Assembly: GCA_035575135.1 (NCBI GenBank)
Contig: DATLYE010000078.1
Location: 1-64,000 of the forward strand
Source: JANWXD01 sp035575135
GTDB lineage: Bacteria > Acidobacteriota > Terriglobia > Bryobacterales > Bryobacteraceae
Direction of reading: 5' to 3'
DNA: 64,000 nucleotides
A program made the position numbers and the translations under genes. This document shows positions 8,603 to 16,855 of the stretch, in pieces. Within the stretch, counting starts at the first letter, position 1. Each line of letters starts with the position of its first letter. Below the pieces are notes generated by a model. That model made no database searches, was not told the DNA's origin, and saw nothing but the letters and a program-made list of their open reading frames with translations.

Positions 8603-9916
8603 ATGGATCTGGCCACGAAACTGCGCGAATGCGGCGTGGTGGGCGCGGGCGGCGCGGGATTTCCCGCGTACGTCAAGGCCTCGGCCCAGGTCGAGTTTGT
8701 CATCGCCAACGGAGCCGAGTGCGAGCCCCTCCTCCACAAAGACGTCGAACTGATGAAGCACTTCCCGGCCGAGATCGTCTCCGGAATGGAGCTCCTGCGC
8801 AAGGCCACGGGTGCGGTTCGGGCCCATTTCGGGATCAAAAAGAAAAACGCCGACGCCGTCGAGGCCATTCGCCCCCACCTGGATCCCGAGACGGCCGGGT
8901 TCGTCTTCCTGGGCGATTTCTATCCCTCCGGCGATGAATACGAACTGGTTTACGAGGCTACCGGACGCCTGATTCCGCCGGCCGGCATCCCGCTCCAGGT
9001 CGGCTGCGTGGTGAACAATGTCGAGACGCTCTACAACATCCACCGCGCCGCGCAGGGCAATCCCGTGACCCGGAAATTCGTCTCCGTCGCCGGCGCGGTG
9101 CGGCAGCCCAAGGCGTTCTGGGTTCCCGTCGGCACCGCCTTCCGCGACCTGATCGCGCTCGCCGGAGGCGCTACGGCGCCGCGCGTAGGCCTGTTTGTGA
9201 GCGGCATCATGATGGGCACGCTCACCTTCGATCTGGATGATGTCGTCACGCGCACCACCGCAGGGCTGATCGTCTTGCCGGAGGACCATTACCTGATTGC
9301 GCGGAAAAACCGACCCATCGAGGCGATGAATCACATCGGCAAGTCCGCCTGCGACCAGTGCAGCTACTGCACCGAGTTCTGCCCGCGCTACCTGCTCGGC
9401 TACGACGTTCAGCCCCACAAGGTGATGCGCAGCCTCGGGTTCACCGCCACCGGCGCCCAGATCTGGAACCAGTGGGCCGAGCTTTGCTGCGGCTGCGGTC
9501 TGTGCACGCTCTACGCCTGCCCGGAGGACCTGTTCCCCAAGGAGGCGTGCGACCAGGCGAAAGCACACTTGCGTGCAGCCGGGATCCGGTTCCGGCAGGA
9601 GCGCCCGCCGGTTGTCCATCCGATGAAGGAGTACCGCCGCGTGCCTTTGCCCCTGCTGCGCAAGCGCCTCAGAGTGGACGAATACGAGTGCGAGACCCCC
9701 TACGAGGCCATCGAGCACCGGCCCTCGCGCGTGCGCCTCAAGTGGCGGCAGCACGCAGGCCGCCCGGCGCGTCCCGTCGTCCGGGAAGGCGATCGCGTCG
9801 AGGAGGGGGCGGTGGTCGGGCGCGTGGATCCGCCCGACTTAGGCGTGCCCATCCATGCCAGCATCTCCGGCACCGTCGTCCGGCTTACGGACGATTACGT
9901 CGAAATCCAGGCTTAG
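8603..9916 (+). CDS. PduS-like / RnfC-like iron-sulfur flavoprotein
   Basis: A 437-aa RnfC/PduS-family electron-transfer protein. In the propanediol microcompartment, PduS is a flavin-dependent cobalamin reductase with two [4Fe-4S] clusters. The N-terminal NADH/FMN-binding domain starts with VGAGGAGFPAYVK and contains ANGAECEPLLHKD. An SLBB-like domain follows (VSVAGAVRQPKAFWVPVGT, about 155-215). Two ferredoxin motifs appear next: CDQCSYCTEFCP (about 250) and CCGCGLCTLYACP (about 295). The C-terminus is a barrel-sandwich segment (VREGDRVEEGAVVGRVD). No transmembrane or signal sequence is visible, which favours PduS over membrane-bound Rnf use. The tandem-BMC protein 9 nt downstream is the usual partner PduT. 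Confidence 0.85.
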   Translation: MDLATKLRECGVVGAGGAGFPAYVKASAQVEFVIANGAECEPLLHKDVELMKHFPAEIVSGMELLRKATGAVRAHFGIKKKNADAVEAIRPHLDPETAGFVFLGDFYPSGDEYELVYEATGRLIPPAGIPLQVGCVVNNVETLYNIHRAAQGNPVTRKFVSVAGAVRQPKAFWVPVGTAFRDLIALAGGATAPRVGLFVSGIMMGTLTFDLDDVVTRTTAGLIVLPEDHYLIARKNRPIEAMNHIGKSACDQCSYCTEFCPRYLLGYDVQPHKVMRSLGFTATGAQIWNQWAELCCGCGLCTLYACPEDLFPKEACDQAKAHLRAAGIRFRQERPPVVHPMKEYRRVPLPLLRKRLRVDEYECETPYEAIEHRPSRVRLKWRQHAGRPARPVVREGDRVEEGAVVGRVDPPDLGVPIHASISGTVVRLTDDYVEIQA

Positions 9917-9925
9917 AAGGACGCT

Positions 9926-10477
9926 ATGGCGAGAAACTCCATCGGATTGATTGAACTCGGCAGCATCGCCGCCGGCTATGAGGTGACGGATGCGATGCTG
10001 AAAGCGGCCGACGTGGAGCTGCTGCTGGCCCGCTCCATCTGCTCCGGCAAATATATGGTCATGGTGCGCGGCGACGTGGCCGCCGTCGAAGCCAGCGTGG
10101 AGGCGGGCAGCCGGGCGGGAAATTTCTCGCTCGTGGACCGCTTCGTGATCCCGAACGTGCACGAGTCCGTGTTTCCCGCCCTCAGCGGCACGGCGCGGGT
10201 GGAAGCTCTCGAGGCCTTGGGCATCCTGGAGTCCTTCTCCGTGGCGTCGCTCATCGAAGGGGCCGATGCCGCCGCGAAGGCCGCCGCTGTGCGCCTCATC
10301 GAGATCCGGCTGGCCATGGCGCTCGGCGGCAAAGCCTTCGCCACGCTGACCGGGAGCGTCGCCGCCGTGCGCAGCGCCATAGAGGCCGGCGCTCAGGTGA
10401 TCGGCCGCAAGGGCCTTCTCGTCAACAAAGTCGTGATCCCGCAGCCTCGCCCCGAGCTTCTGTCCGAAATGATCTAG
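9926..10477 (+). CDS. PduT-like tandem BMC-domain shell protein
   Basis: A 183-aa protein with two bacterial-microcompartment (BMC) domains in tandem. Domain 1 runs about 4-90 (SIGLIELGSIAAGYEVTDAML) and domain 2 about 93-180 (ALGILESFSVASLIEGADAA). Cys39 in RSICSGKY matches the position of the pore cysteine that binds a [4Fe-4S] cluster in characterised PduT trimers. The expected role is to pass electrons across a protein shell in partnership with PduS, which is encoded just upstream. No other shell, signature-enzyme or EutN-type gene is in the window. Its TAG stop lies inside a CTAG shared with the stop of the convergent folE. Confidence 0.87.
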   Translation: MARNSIGLIELGSIAAGYEVTDAMLKAADVELLLARSICSGKYMVMVRGDVAAVEASVEAGSRAGNFSLVDRFVIPNVHESVFPALSGTARVEALEALGILESFSVASLIEGADAAAKAAAVRLIEIRLAMALGGKAFATLTGSVAAVRSAIEAGAQVIGRKGLLVNKVVIPQPRPELLSEMI

Positions 10478-11088
10478 AACTCCAGCGTGTCGTGCGAGAC
10501 CAGGGACAGAAATTCGTCCCGCGTCTCCTTGCGGTCTCGGAACGCACCTCGCATGGCGCTCGTCACGGCACCGGAGTGCTGCTTCTCCACGCCCCGCATC
10601 ATCATGCACAGGTGCCGGGCCTGACAGATCACGCCGACGCCCAACGGATCCACCGCCGTCTCGATCGTGTCGGCAATCTGCTGCGTCATGCGCTCCTGCA
10701 GCTGGAGTCGCCGCGCGAACATGTCCACGATGCGCGGGATCTTGCTCAGACCGATCACTTTGCGGCGCGGCAGATAGGCCACGTGGACCTTGCCGAAGAA
10801 CGGCAGCAGATGATGCTCGCAGAGGCTGAAAAATTCAATGTCCTTGACGATCACCATCTCGTCATACTTGACGGTGAACAGCGCCCCGTTGAGGATCTGC
10901 TCGACGCGCATCTGGTAGCCTGCGGTCAGGTACCGCAGCGCTTTCTCCGTACGCGCGGGCGTCCGCAGCAGCCCCTCGCGGCCCGGATCCTCGCCCAGTT
11001 CGGCCAGAATCTCGCGGACGCGCGCCGCGATGGCGCCTTCCGTTCGGCCCGGGGCCATCACCTGGACGATGGCTTTCGGCTTCTTCAT
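10474..11088 (-). CDS. folE: GTP cyclohydrolase I
   Basis: A 204-aa FolE that converts GTP to 7,8-dihydroneopterin triphosphate, the entry step to folate, tetrahydropterins and queuosine precursors. Zinc ligands are visible in FSLCEHHLLPFFGKVHVAY and in ARHLCMMMRGVEK; RTPARTEKALRYLTAGY is the substrate-side helix. The length is slightly under the family average and the start ATG is at 11088. It is the last gene of a minus-strand operon; its start overlaps the stop of the upstream PTPS gene by 4 nt. The context suggests a supply role for the two PTPS-family enzymes rather than folate synthesis alone. Confidence 0.95.
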   Translation of the reverse strand: MKKPKAIVQVMAPGRTEGAIAARVREILAELGEDPGREGLLRTPARTEKALRYLTAGYQMRVEQILNGALFTVKYDEMVIVKDIEFFSLCEHHLLPFFGKVHVAYLPRRKVIGLSKIPRIVDMFARRLQLQERMTQQIADTIETAVDPLGVGVICQARHLCMMMRGVEKQHSGAVTSAMRGAFRDRKETRDEFLSLVSHDTLEF

Positions 11089-11510
11089 AGGTGCTCCAGT
11101 ATCTCGAAGGTGTTGCGCGGCGTTTCCCGCAGGCGGATGCCGGCCAGACGCGCCCCGTGCCCCAGCTCCTCCCAGCGCTCGAGCAGCCGCCGGCGGATCA
11201 GCTGTGCCAGGTTCTCCGTGGTTGGAGGCGCCTGGACAAATTCGGGAACCTCCGCGTTCAGGTTCCGGTGATCGAAGGCGGCCAGCACCTCTTCCGCCAC
11301 GAGCCGGTCCAGCGCCGCCGGACTCAGAAGGCGGCCGGTGGCCTCATCCACGGGCCCGGTCACGCTCACCTCCAGCACGTAATCATGCCCGTGCCCGTTG
11401 GGATTGTTGCACTTGCCGTACAGCGCCTGATTCTCTTGCTCGGAGAAGGCGGCCGCGTGCAGCCGGTGCGCCGCCGCAAAGCGGTAGCGCCGCGTGACTT
11501 GCAACCTCAT
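11085..11510 (-). CDS. 6-pyruvoyl-tetrahydropterin synthase/QueD family protein (catalytic Cys present)
   Basis: A 141-aa PTPS-family protein that would act on 7,8-dihydroneopterin triphosphate made by FolE. The product could be 6-pyruvoyl-tetrahydropterin, or 6-carboxytetrahydropterin if it is QueD-like. The first zinc His is in AAAHRLH and the catalytic Cys34 and zinc histidines are in GKCNNPNGHGHDY, a close match to eukaryotic-type PTPS. AFDHRNLN supplies the Asp/His pair, and the C-terminal ETPRN carries the pterin-anchoring Glu. It overlaps folE downstream and the second paralog upstream by 4 nt each. The family is certain; the exact product is not. Confidence 0.88.
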   Translation of the reverse strand: MRLQVTRRYRFAAAHRLHAAAFSEQENQALYGKCNNPNGHGHDYVLEVSVTGPVDEATGRLLSPAALDRLVAEEVLAAFDHRNLNAEVPEFVQAPPTTENLAQLIRRRLLERWEELGHGARLAGIRLRETPRNTFEILEHL

Positions 11511-11920
11511 GCCTCCTCCCCGAAGCAGTCTGCCCAGAAATCATCGGTTTCATAAACCCGCACGGCGTGGAGGCGCACCGCTCCGTTGAAATACGGCTTG
11601 ACGCGGCGCCAGATCTCGATCGCCAGGTTCTCGGCCGTGGGAACGATGCGGTCGAACGGCGGAACCTCGGCGTTCAGGAAGCGGTGGTCGAACGGTTCTA
11701 CGATCTCCCGGTGCAGGATCTCTTTGAGTCGCTTCAAGTCCAGCACCATGCCTGTGGCGGGGTCCGGTTCGCCTGCCAGCGTCACCTCCACGACGAAGTT
11801 GTGCCCGTGGCCGTGCGGATTCGCCGCAGGGCCGTACAGCTCTCGGTTCGCCTCCTCGCTCAACTCCGGACGGCGGCACACGTGGGCTGCGGAAAACTCC
11901 ACTCGGCGCGTAATCAACAT
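11507..11920 (-). CDS. PTPS-family paralog lacking the catalytic cysteine
   Basis: A second PTPS-fold protein of about 137 aa, first gene of the three-gene pterin operon. It keeps the zinc histidines (FSAAHV, NPHGHGHNF), the Asp-His pair (PFDHRFLN) and the terminal Glu (VYETDD). However, the segment matching GKCNNPNGHGH of its neighbour reads GPAANPHGHGH, so Ala replaces the catalytic Cys. It may be a different PTPS subtype, for example a lyase on another pterin, or a non-catalytic partner. I chose the ATG at 11920 by alignment with the paralog; a GTG at 11929 would add three residues. It overlaps the next gene by 4 nt. Confidence 0.82.
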   Translation of the reverse strand: MLITRRVEFSAAHVCRRPELSEEANRELYGPAANPHGHGHNFVVEVTLAGEPDPATGMVLDLKRLKEILHREIVEPFDHRFLNAEVPPFDRIVPTAENLAIEIWRRVKPYFNGAVRLHAVRVYETDDFWADCFGEEA

Positions 11921-12042
11921 GCCTCTCACTTAGATGCTCGAACGGGGCCGACGGGTGCCGGCACCCGCGGTTGAGACTCCAAAGGCAGGGTCGCTGTAAT
12001 TCGCAGCCCGGTTCGTTACCCTTAGAATTATAGGGAGATTTC

Positions 12043-12564
12043 ATGACGGCCGTCAAAACCGACCGCCTCCTGAAGGCCACGATCGGCATCTGCCTGCTTG
12101 GTCTCGGCTACGTCATCGCCGATTCCTTGCGGGATCGAGTGGTGGGCGTCGGCGATACCGCGCCGGATTTTTCCATCGTCACGGACAATGGCCGGCGTAT
12201 CTCGCGCTCCGATTTCGGCGGCAAGTTGCTGGTGGTGAACTTCTGGGCCACCTGGTGCCCGCCCTGCGTCGAGGAGATGCCCTCGCTTGAGGAATTCCAC
12301 AAACGCCTGGCTCCTGCGGGTGTGGTCGTCCTCGGTATCAGCGTGGATAGAAACGAGCGGGCCTATCGCGCCTTTCTGGAGCGTGCCGGCGTGACCTTCG
12401 CCACGGCCCGCGACCCCGAGGCCCGCATCAGTTCCGCATACGGCACCTACAAGTACCCCGAGACGTACATCATTGACCGGAACGGCAAAGTTGTGATCAA
12501 GCACATCGGCCCGCGCGACTGGACCGACGAGCAGCTCATCCGTAACGTCCGCGCCCTGCTTTGA
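12043..12564 (+). CDS. Membrane-anchored TlpA/ResA-like thiol-disulfide oxidoreductase
   Basis: A 173-aa thioredoxin-fold protein facing the periplasm. One N-terminal hydrophobic segment (ATIGICLLGLGYVIA, about 12-26) acts as an uncleaved anchor or signal. The fold follows with VGDTAPDFSIV, the redox motif WATWCPPC near residue 70, and the cis-Pro segment YKYPETYIID. TlpA/ResA proteins reduce periplasmic cysteines, often for cytochrome c maturation. A TAGAAT box at 12023-12028 lies 14 nt before the ATG, with GGGAG in between. The flavoprotein gene starts 4 nt downstream and is probably co-transcribed. Confidence 0.88.
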   Translation: MTAVKTDRLLKATIGICLLGLGYVIADSLRDRVVGVGDTAPDFSIVTDNGRRISRSDFGGKLLVVNFWATWCPPCVEEMPSLEEFHKRLAPAGVVVLGISVDRNERAYRAFLERAGVTFATARDPEARISSAYGTYKYPETYIIDRNGKVVIKHIGPRDWTDEQLIRNVRALL

Positions 12565-12568
12565 GCTC

Positions 12569-14002
12569 ATGATTCCCGACCGGGTCAAGCGCCAGATCGC
12601 CGCCATCGTCGGACCGGCGGGCCTGCTCGATCGCCCCGAAGACCTCATGCTCTATGAGTACGACGGCAGCGTGGACAAGGCGCGTCCGGATCTGGTGGTG
12701 TTTCCCCGCACCACCGAAGAGGTTGCGGGAATTGTGGAGATCGCTGCGCGTCACGGCATTCCCGTCGTGGGGCGAGGCGCCGGAACCGGTCTGAGCGGTG
12801 GAGCCATCCCCGTCGCCGGCGGCATTGTGCTTTCCTTTGCCCGCATGGACCGCATCCTCGAAATTGACATCCCCAACGAGCGCGCCGTCGTGCAGGCCGG
12901 CGTGGTCAACCTGGATATCAGCCTGGCGGTCCAGAACTACGGCTACTTCTACGCGCCGGACCCCTCCAGCCAGAAAGCCTGTACGATCGGCGGAAACGTG
13001 GCCGAGAATGCCGGCGGCCCGCACACCCTGGCATACGGTGTGACCGCGAACCATGTTCTGGGTCTGGAAGCAGTGCTCGCCGACGGGACGGTTGTCTCCA
13101 CCGGAGGCAAGGAACCGGACTTGCCCGGCTACGACCTCACGGGCTTCCTCACCGGGTCTGAGGGAACGCTCGCCCTGGTGACGAAAGTGATCGTGCGCCT
13201 CATGCGCATGCCTGAGACGGTGAAGACCGCCCTTGCGATCTACGACTCCGTCGAAGGCGCCGGCCGCACGGTCAGCGAGCTCACCGGGCGGGCCATCATC
13301 CCGGTGGCCCTCGAAATGCTCGACGGCGTGATGCTCCGCATGGTGGAAGAAGCCACGGGTGCCGGCTACCCTTTGGACGCCGCCGCCGTCCTGCTCATCG
13401 AACTGGAGGGTTTGCGCGAAGCCGTCGAGGAGCAGATCGGGCAGGTGCGCGAGATCTGCCTGGCTTGCGGGGCGCGCGAGTTCCGTGTGGCCCGCTCGGC
13501 GGAGGAACGGGACTTGCTGTGGAAAGGCCGCAAGAACGCATTCGGCGCTGTCGGCCGCGTGAGTCCGTTTTACTACGTTCAGGACGGAGTCGTGCCTCGC
13601 ACGCGGATCGCGCCGACCCTCAGCTTCATCCGCCAGGTGGCCGAAAAATACGGCCTCGAGATCAGTAATATCTTTCACGCCGGTGACGGCAACCTGCATC
13701 CGATCATCCTGTTTGACGCCCGCAGGCCGGGGGATCTGGACAAGGCGCGGGCGGCCGGAGAGGAGATCCTGGAATACTGCATCTCGGTGGGCGGTTCCAT
13801 CACCGGAGAACATGGCGTGGGACTGGAAAAGAAGGAGGTCATGCCGAAGCTCTTCGGCGAGGAGACCCTCGACACGATGCGCGACTTGAAGAAACTCTTC
13901 GACCCGGCCTGCCTCCTCAATCCGGGTAAGCTCCTGCCCACCGGCAAAGGCTGCCTGGAGATCCGCCAGCCTCCGCTGTCCCCGGGCGGTGTCCTTTGGT
14001 AG
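12569..14002 (+). CDS. FAD-linked oxidase, GlcD/lactate-dehydrogenase type
   Basis: A 477-aa flavoprotein of the VAO/PCMH family, like glycolate oxidase subunit GlcD and D-lactate dehydrogenases. The N-terminal PCMH FAD domain shows VGRGAGTGLSGGAIPVAGG, PSSQKACTIGGNVAENAGGP and FLTGSEGTLALVTK. The C-terminal substrate-cap domain has the HAGDGNLHPIILFD metal/substrate motif and GGSITGEHGVGLEKK. It oxidises 2-hydroxy acids such as glycolate or D-lactate, with electrons passed on by partner Fe-S subunits. GlcE and GlcF are not in the window. It starts 4 nt after the TlpA-like gene. The specific substrate cannot be read from the sequence. Confidence 0.88.
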   Translation: MIPDRVKRQIAAIVGPAGLLDRPEDLMLYEYDGSVDKARPDLVVFPRTTEEVAGIVEIAARHGIPVVGRGAGTGLSGGAIPVAGGIVLSFARMDRILEIDIPNERAVVQAGVVNLDISLAVQNYGYFYAPDPSSQKACTIGGNVAENAGGPHTLAYGVTANHVLGLEAVLADGTVVSTGGKEPDLPGYDLTGFLTGSEGTLALVTKVIVRLMRMPETVKTALAIYDSVEGAGRTVSELTGRAIIPVALEMLDGVMLRMVEEATGAGYPLDAAAVLLIELEGLREAVEEQIGQVREICLACGAREFRVARSAEERDLLWKGRKNAFGAVGRVSPFYYVQDGVVPRTRIAPTLSFIRQVAEKYGLEISNIFHAGDGNLHPIILFDARRPGDLDKARAAGEEILEYCISVGGSITGEHGVGLEKKEVMPKLFGEETLDTMRDLKKLFDPACLLNPGKLLPTGKGCLEIRQPPLSPGGVLW

Positions 14003-14092
14003 AGTCTTTGCCCGCCACGAGCATGCTCGGCGGCGGGTTTGCCTGTCAACCGCGCGCAACAAACGCGATCGGGCACAATGGTCGGTGAAGCG

Positions 14093-14899
14093 ATGCCGTC
14101 TGTGCGCCCGGTTCCCGTCGCGTTGACGATTGCCGGCTCGGACCCGAGCGGCGGCGCAGGGATCCAGGCGGACCTCAAGACCTTCCACCAGTTCGGTGTC
14201 TACGGGGAAGCCGTGCTGACGCTGCTCACGGTGCAGAACACCCGGTGCGTGGAGCGTGTGGAGTGCCTGCCGCCGGATCTCGTGCTGGCGCAGCTTCGGG
14301 CCGTGCTAGACGATATTCCGCCCCGCGCCGCCAAGACCGGAGCTCTCGGCAACCGCCAGATCGTCGAGGCAGTGGCCGAGGCGGCTGCGGAATTTGATTT
14401 TCCTCTGGTCGTGGATCCCGTCATGATCAGCAAGCACGGTGCTCCGCTCATCGCTCCGGAAGCCCGTGAGGCGTTGCGGGACCGCCTGCTGCCTCGCGCC
14501 TTTCTGGTGACCCCCAACCTGCATGAAGCCGCCGCCCTCACCGGGCTGGAAGTCGCCGACCGGGATACGATGCGCCGCGCGGCGCGAGAGCTGTGCCAGA
14601 TGGGCGCCCGCGCCGCGCTCATCAAAGGCGGACATCTGCCCGAGGCCGCCACCGATGTGCTGTTCTGCGACGGCGCCTGGTACGAGTTTTCCGCACCGCA
14701 TCTGGAAACGCCGCACACGCACGGCACCGGCTGCACCTATTCGGCGGCCATCGCCGCCGGCCTGGCCCGCGGTTGGTCACTCGTAGACGCCGTGAGCCGT
14801 GCCAAGGACTTCATCACCGAAGCGATTCGCTCCAACCCGGGCCTGGGCGGCGGCGCCGGTCCCGTCAACCATCACGCGCCGGCATGGAGAGAAGAATGA
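14093..14899 (+). CDS. thiD: Hydroxymethylpyrimidine/phosphomethylpyrimidine kinase ThiD
   Basis: A 268-aa ribokinase-fold enzyme that phosphorylates HMP and HMP-phosphate in thiamine synthesis. Landmarks are ALTIAGSDPSGGAGIQADLKTF at the N-terminus, VVDPVMISKHGAPL, VTPNLHEAAALTG, and the anion-hole/catalytic segment HTHGTGCTYSAAIAAGLARG. I picked the ATG at 14093 because GGTGAAG lies just upstream; earlier in-frame ATGs at 14078 and 14039 add residues not typical of the family. Its stop overlaps the next small gene by 4 nt. No other thi genes are nearby. Confidence 0.93.
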   Translation: MPSVRPVPVALTIAGSDPSGGAGIQADLKTFHQFGVYGEAVLTLLTVQNTRCVERVECLPPDLVLAQLRAVLDDIPPRAAKTGALGNRQIVEAVAEAAAEFDFPLVVDPVMISKHGAPLIAPEAREALRDRLLPRAFLVTPNLHEAAALTGLEVADRDTMRRAARELCQMGARAALIKGGHLPEAATDVLFCDGAWYEFSAPHLETPHTHGTGCTYSAAIAAGLARGWSLVDAVSRAKDFITEAIRSNPGLGGGAGPVNHHAPAWREE

Positions 14900-15123
14900 A
14901 ATTTTCCGAGGCACTGATTCTGTCCATCCGCAAATCGGAGATTCCGCTCCGCTTTGAACCCGGAGCCGAGGAGGCCGTCGCGCAACCGGTCACCGAGTTC
15001 ATTCGTCTGTGGTTACAGGCGCACGAGCCCGACGATCCTTCGGGCGATTTTGAGTACGGCCAGCGAGCTCTGTTGCAACGCCTCCTCGAGGAGGTGGATG
15101 ATAAAAGAGATTTGCCTGAGTAA
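14896..15123 (+). CDS. Small hypothetical protein, 75 aa
   Basis: A 75-aa acidic protein starting at an ATG that overlaps the thiD stop (ATGA). It has a helical N-terminus (KFSEALILSIRKSEIPLRF), a central Glu/Ala-rich helix and a C-terminal Leu/Glu helix (ALLQRLLEEVDDKRD). There are no Cys, no signal peptide and no membrane segment. I do not recognise it. The triheme cytochrome gene follows 18 nt downstream behind GGAGGAAAA, so the two may share a transcript with thiD. Confidence 0.6.
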   Translation: MKFSEALILSIRKSEIPLRFEPGAEEAVAQPVTEFIRLWLQAHEPDDPSGDFEYGQRALLQRLLEEVDDKRDLPE

Positions 15124-15141
15124 TTCCGGTATGGAGGAAAA

Positions 15142-15486
15142 ATGAAGCAGCTAGCACTCGTATTCAGCGGATTTTTGGTGGCGGCGGGCGCCGGCCTCCT
15201 GCCAGCACAGCAGAAAAAAGAGCCGACCACTCTCGTATTTCCCTCGAAGATGTTCGGCGATGTGACCTTTCACCACGCCAAACATGTCGAGCGGGAGAAG
15301 AAAGACTGTAAGATCTGCCATGACGCCCTCTGGCCGCAGGACGCCAAGGCCCCTCTCAACTACAAAGCGAACATGCACAAGACGGCCGAGGCCAAGAAGA
15401 CCTCCTGCGCCTTCTGCCATGTGGCCGGCGGCAAGGCCTTCGCCAGCGCGAACAATTGCAACAAGTGCCACGTGAAGAAGACCTGA
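15142..15486 (+). CDS. Triheme c7-type cytochrome, periplasmic
   Basis: A 114-aa exported protein with three CxxCH heme-binding motifs: CKICH (56-60), CAFCH (89-93) and CNKCH (106-110). A signal peptide (KQLALVFSGFLVAAGAGLLPAQ) precedes them. Extra histidines in VTFHHAKHV and NMHK are placed to be distal heme ligands, as in bis-His cytochromes c7/c3. Such proteins shuttle electrons in the periplasm between inner-membrane quinol oxidases and terminal reductases. It has a strong GGAGG ribosome site. No cytochrome-maturation or reductase genes flank it; the TlpA-like protein at 12043 could serve heme attachment but is three genes away. Confidence 0.88.
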   Translation: MKQLALVFSGFLVAAGAGLLPAQQKKEPTTLVFPSKMFGDVTFHHAKHVEREKKDCKICHDALWPQDAKAPLNYKANMHKTAEAKKTSCAFCHVAGGKAFASANNCNKCHVKKT

Positions 15487-15541
15487 CGCTCGGCTGAGGG
15501 CTGCCGACTCCGGCGGTCTGGGCCTGTTATACTTCCCCAGC

Positions 15542-16855
15542 ATGGCGGCCGCCGGGCTCGAGCGCCGACTCGGCCTTTGGGACGCAGTTTCGCTCGTCGT
15601 CGGCGTCGTGGTCGGCGCCGGAATTTTCCTTACGCCGGGAGTCGTGGCCGGCCACGTGCCCTCGCCGGCCGGGAGGGCCGCGGTGTGGCTGCTGACGGGC
15701 CTGTTCACGCTCACCGGCGCCCTGGCCTTTGCCGAGCTGGGAGCCATGCTGCCGGCCAGCGGCGGCCAGTACGTTTTCCTGCGCGAGGCCTACGGCCCGC
15801 TTGTGGGGTTCCTGTGCGGCTGGGCCTTCCTGGTTGTGATCTGGAGCGGCACGCTTGCCGCCCTGGCGGTGGCTTTCGCCTCCTCTCTGAGCCATCTTGT
15901 GCCGCTCAGCCCGACGGGAGAAGCGATCGCAACAGCGGGCGCCATCGCGGCGCTGACCGTCCTGAATTACCGGGGCTTGCGCTTGGGCGCCCGCGTCCAG
16001 AATCTGCTCACGGCAGGCAAGCTCGCCCTCCTGGCCATCCTGATCGGCGCCGCGTGGTGGTGCGCACCAGAGGCGTCCGCCGCCCCCTCTGCCGGCTGGT
16101 CCTGGCGGGGGTTGATGCTCGCCGTGGCGGCCTGCTCATGGACATACGACGGCTGGCAGGCTCTCAGCTTTGTCTCCGGCGAGATCCGCCGGCCTGCAAG
16201 GAACCTGCCGCTGGCGCTGCTCGGCGGTTTGGCGCTTGTGACGTTCGTCTACGTCTTCGCCAACGCGGCCTTTTCGCCGCTCCTGCGTGCGGCCACCGAT
16301 AGCGGTTCCGGCGGCAGCGTCCTCGCGGCCGCGGCCCCGCTGTTCGGGCCGGCCGGGCAGTCCGTGGTTGCGGTTGCGGTTCTGCTGTCCATCGCCGGCG
16401 CACTCAACGGCGGCATCCTGGCCTGCTCGCGGATCTACTTCGCCCAGGCTCGCGACGGCTTGTTTTTCTCCCGTTTCGGACAGATCCATCCCCGCTTCCG
16501 CACCCCGGCGTTCTCTCTGGTGTTTCAGGGCCTCTGGGCGGGCGCGCTGGCCCTGAGCGGCACCTTTGAGACTCTGCTCACCTACACGATGTTCGGCAAC
16601 TGGATCTTCACGGCCTTGGCCGTCTCCGGCGTGGTCGTGTTGCGGAGAAAGCGTCCCGAGCGGGAACGCCCCTACCGGACCTGGGGCTATCCGGTCACGC
16701 CGCTGCTGTACTGTGCCCTCGCCGCAGTTCTCGTGGCCGGCTCGATCGCTGCCCACCCGCTTCCGTCGCTGGCCGGTGCGGGTCTCATGCTGACGGGCGT
16801 TCCGGGCTATTACCTCTGGCTGACGGTCGCACCCCGGCGGCGCCAACGGCGCTGA
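15542..16855 (+). CDS. APC-superfamily amino acid permease
   Basis: A 437-aa polytopic inner-membrane transporter of the APC (amino acid/polyamine/organocation) type, with about 12 hydrophobic segments. The first segment carries LWDAVSLVVGVVVGAGIFLTPG, the conserved substrate-binding unwound helix. Later family marks include the Tyr/Asp/Gly segment SWTYDGWQALSFVSGEIRRPARNLPLALLG and the RERPYRTWGYPVTP loop near the end. It is probably a proton-coupled amino acid importer or exchanger; the substrate is unknown. A TATACT box at 15528-15533 lies only 8 nt before the ATG, which suggests a leaderless message. The neighbours are unrelated. Confidence 0.88.
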   Translation: MAAAGLERRLGLWDAVSLVVGVVVGAGIFLTPGVVAGHVPSPAGRAAVWLLTGLFTLTGALAFAELGAMLPASGGQYVFLREAYGPLVGFLCGWAFLVVIWSGTLAALAVAFASSLSHLVPLSPTGEAIATAGAIAALTVLNYRGLRLGARVQNLLTAGKLALLAILIGAAWWCAPEASAAPSAGWSWRGLMLAVAACSWTYDGWQALSFVSGEIRRPARNLPLALLGGLALVTFVYVFANAAFSPLLRAATDSGSGGSVLAAAAPLFGPAGQSVVAVAVLLSIAGALNGGILACSRIYFAQARDGLFFSRFGQIHPRFRTPAFSLVFQGLWAGALALSGTFETLLTYTMFGNWIFTALAVSGVVVLRRKRPERERPYRTWGYPVTPLLYCALAAVLVAGSIAAHPLPSLAGAGLMLTGVPGYYLWLTVAPRRRQRR

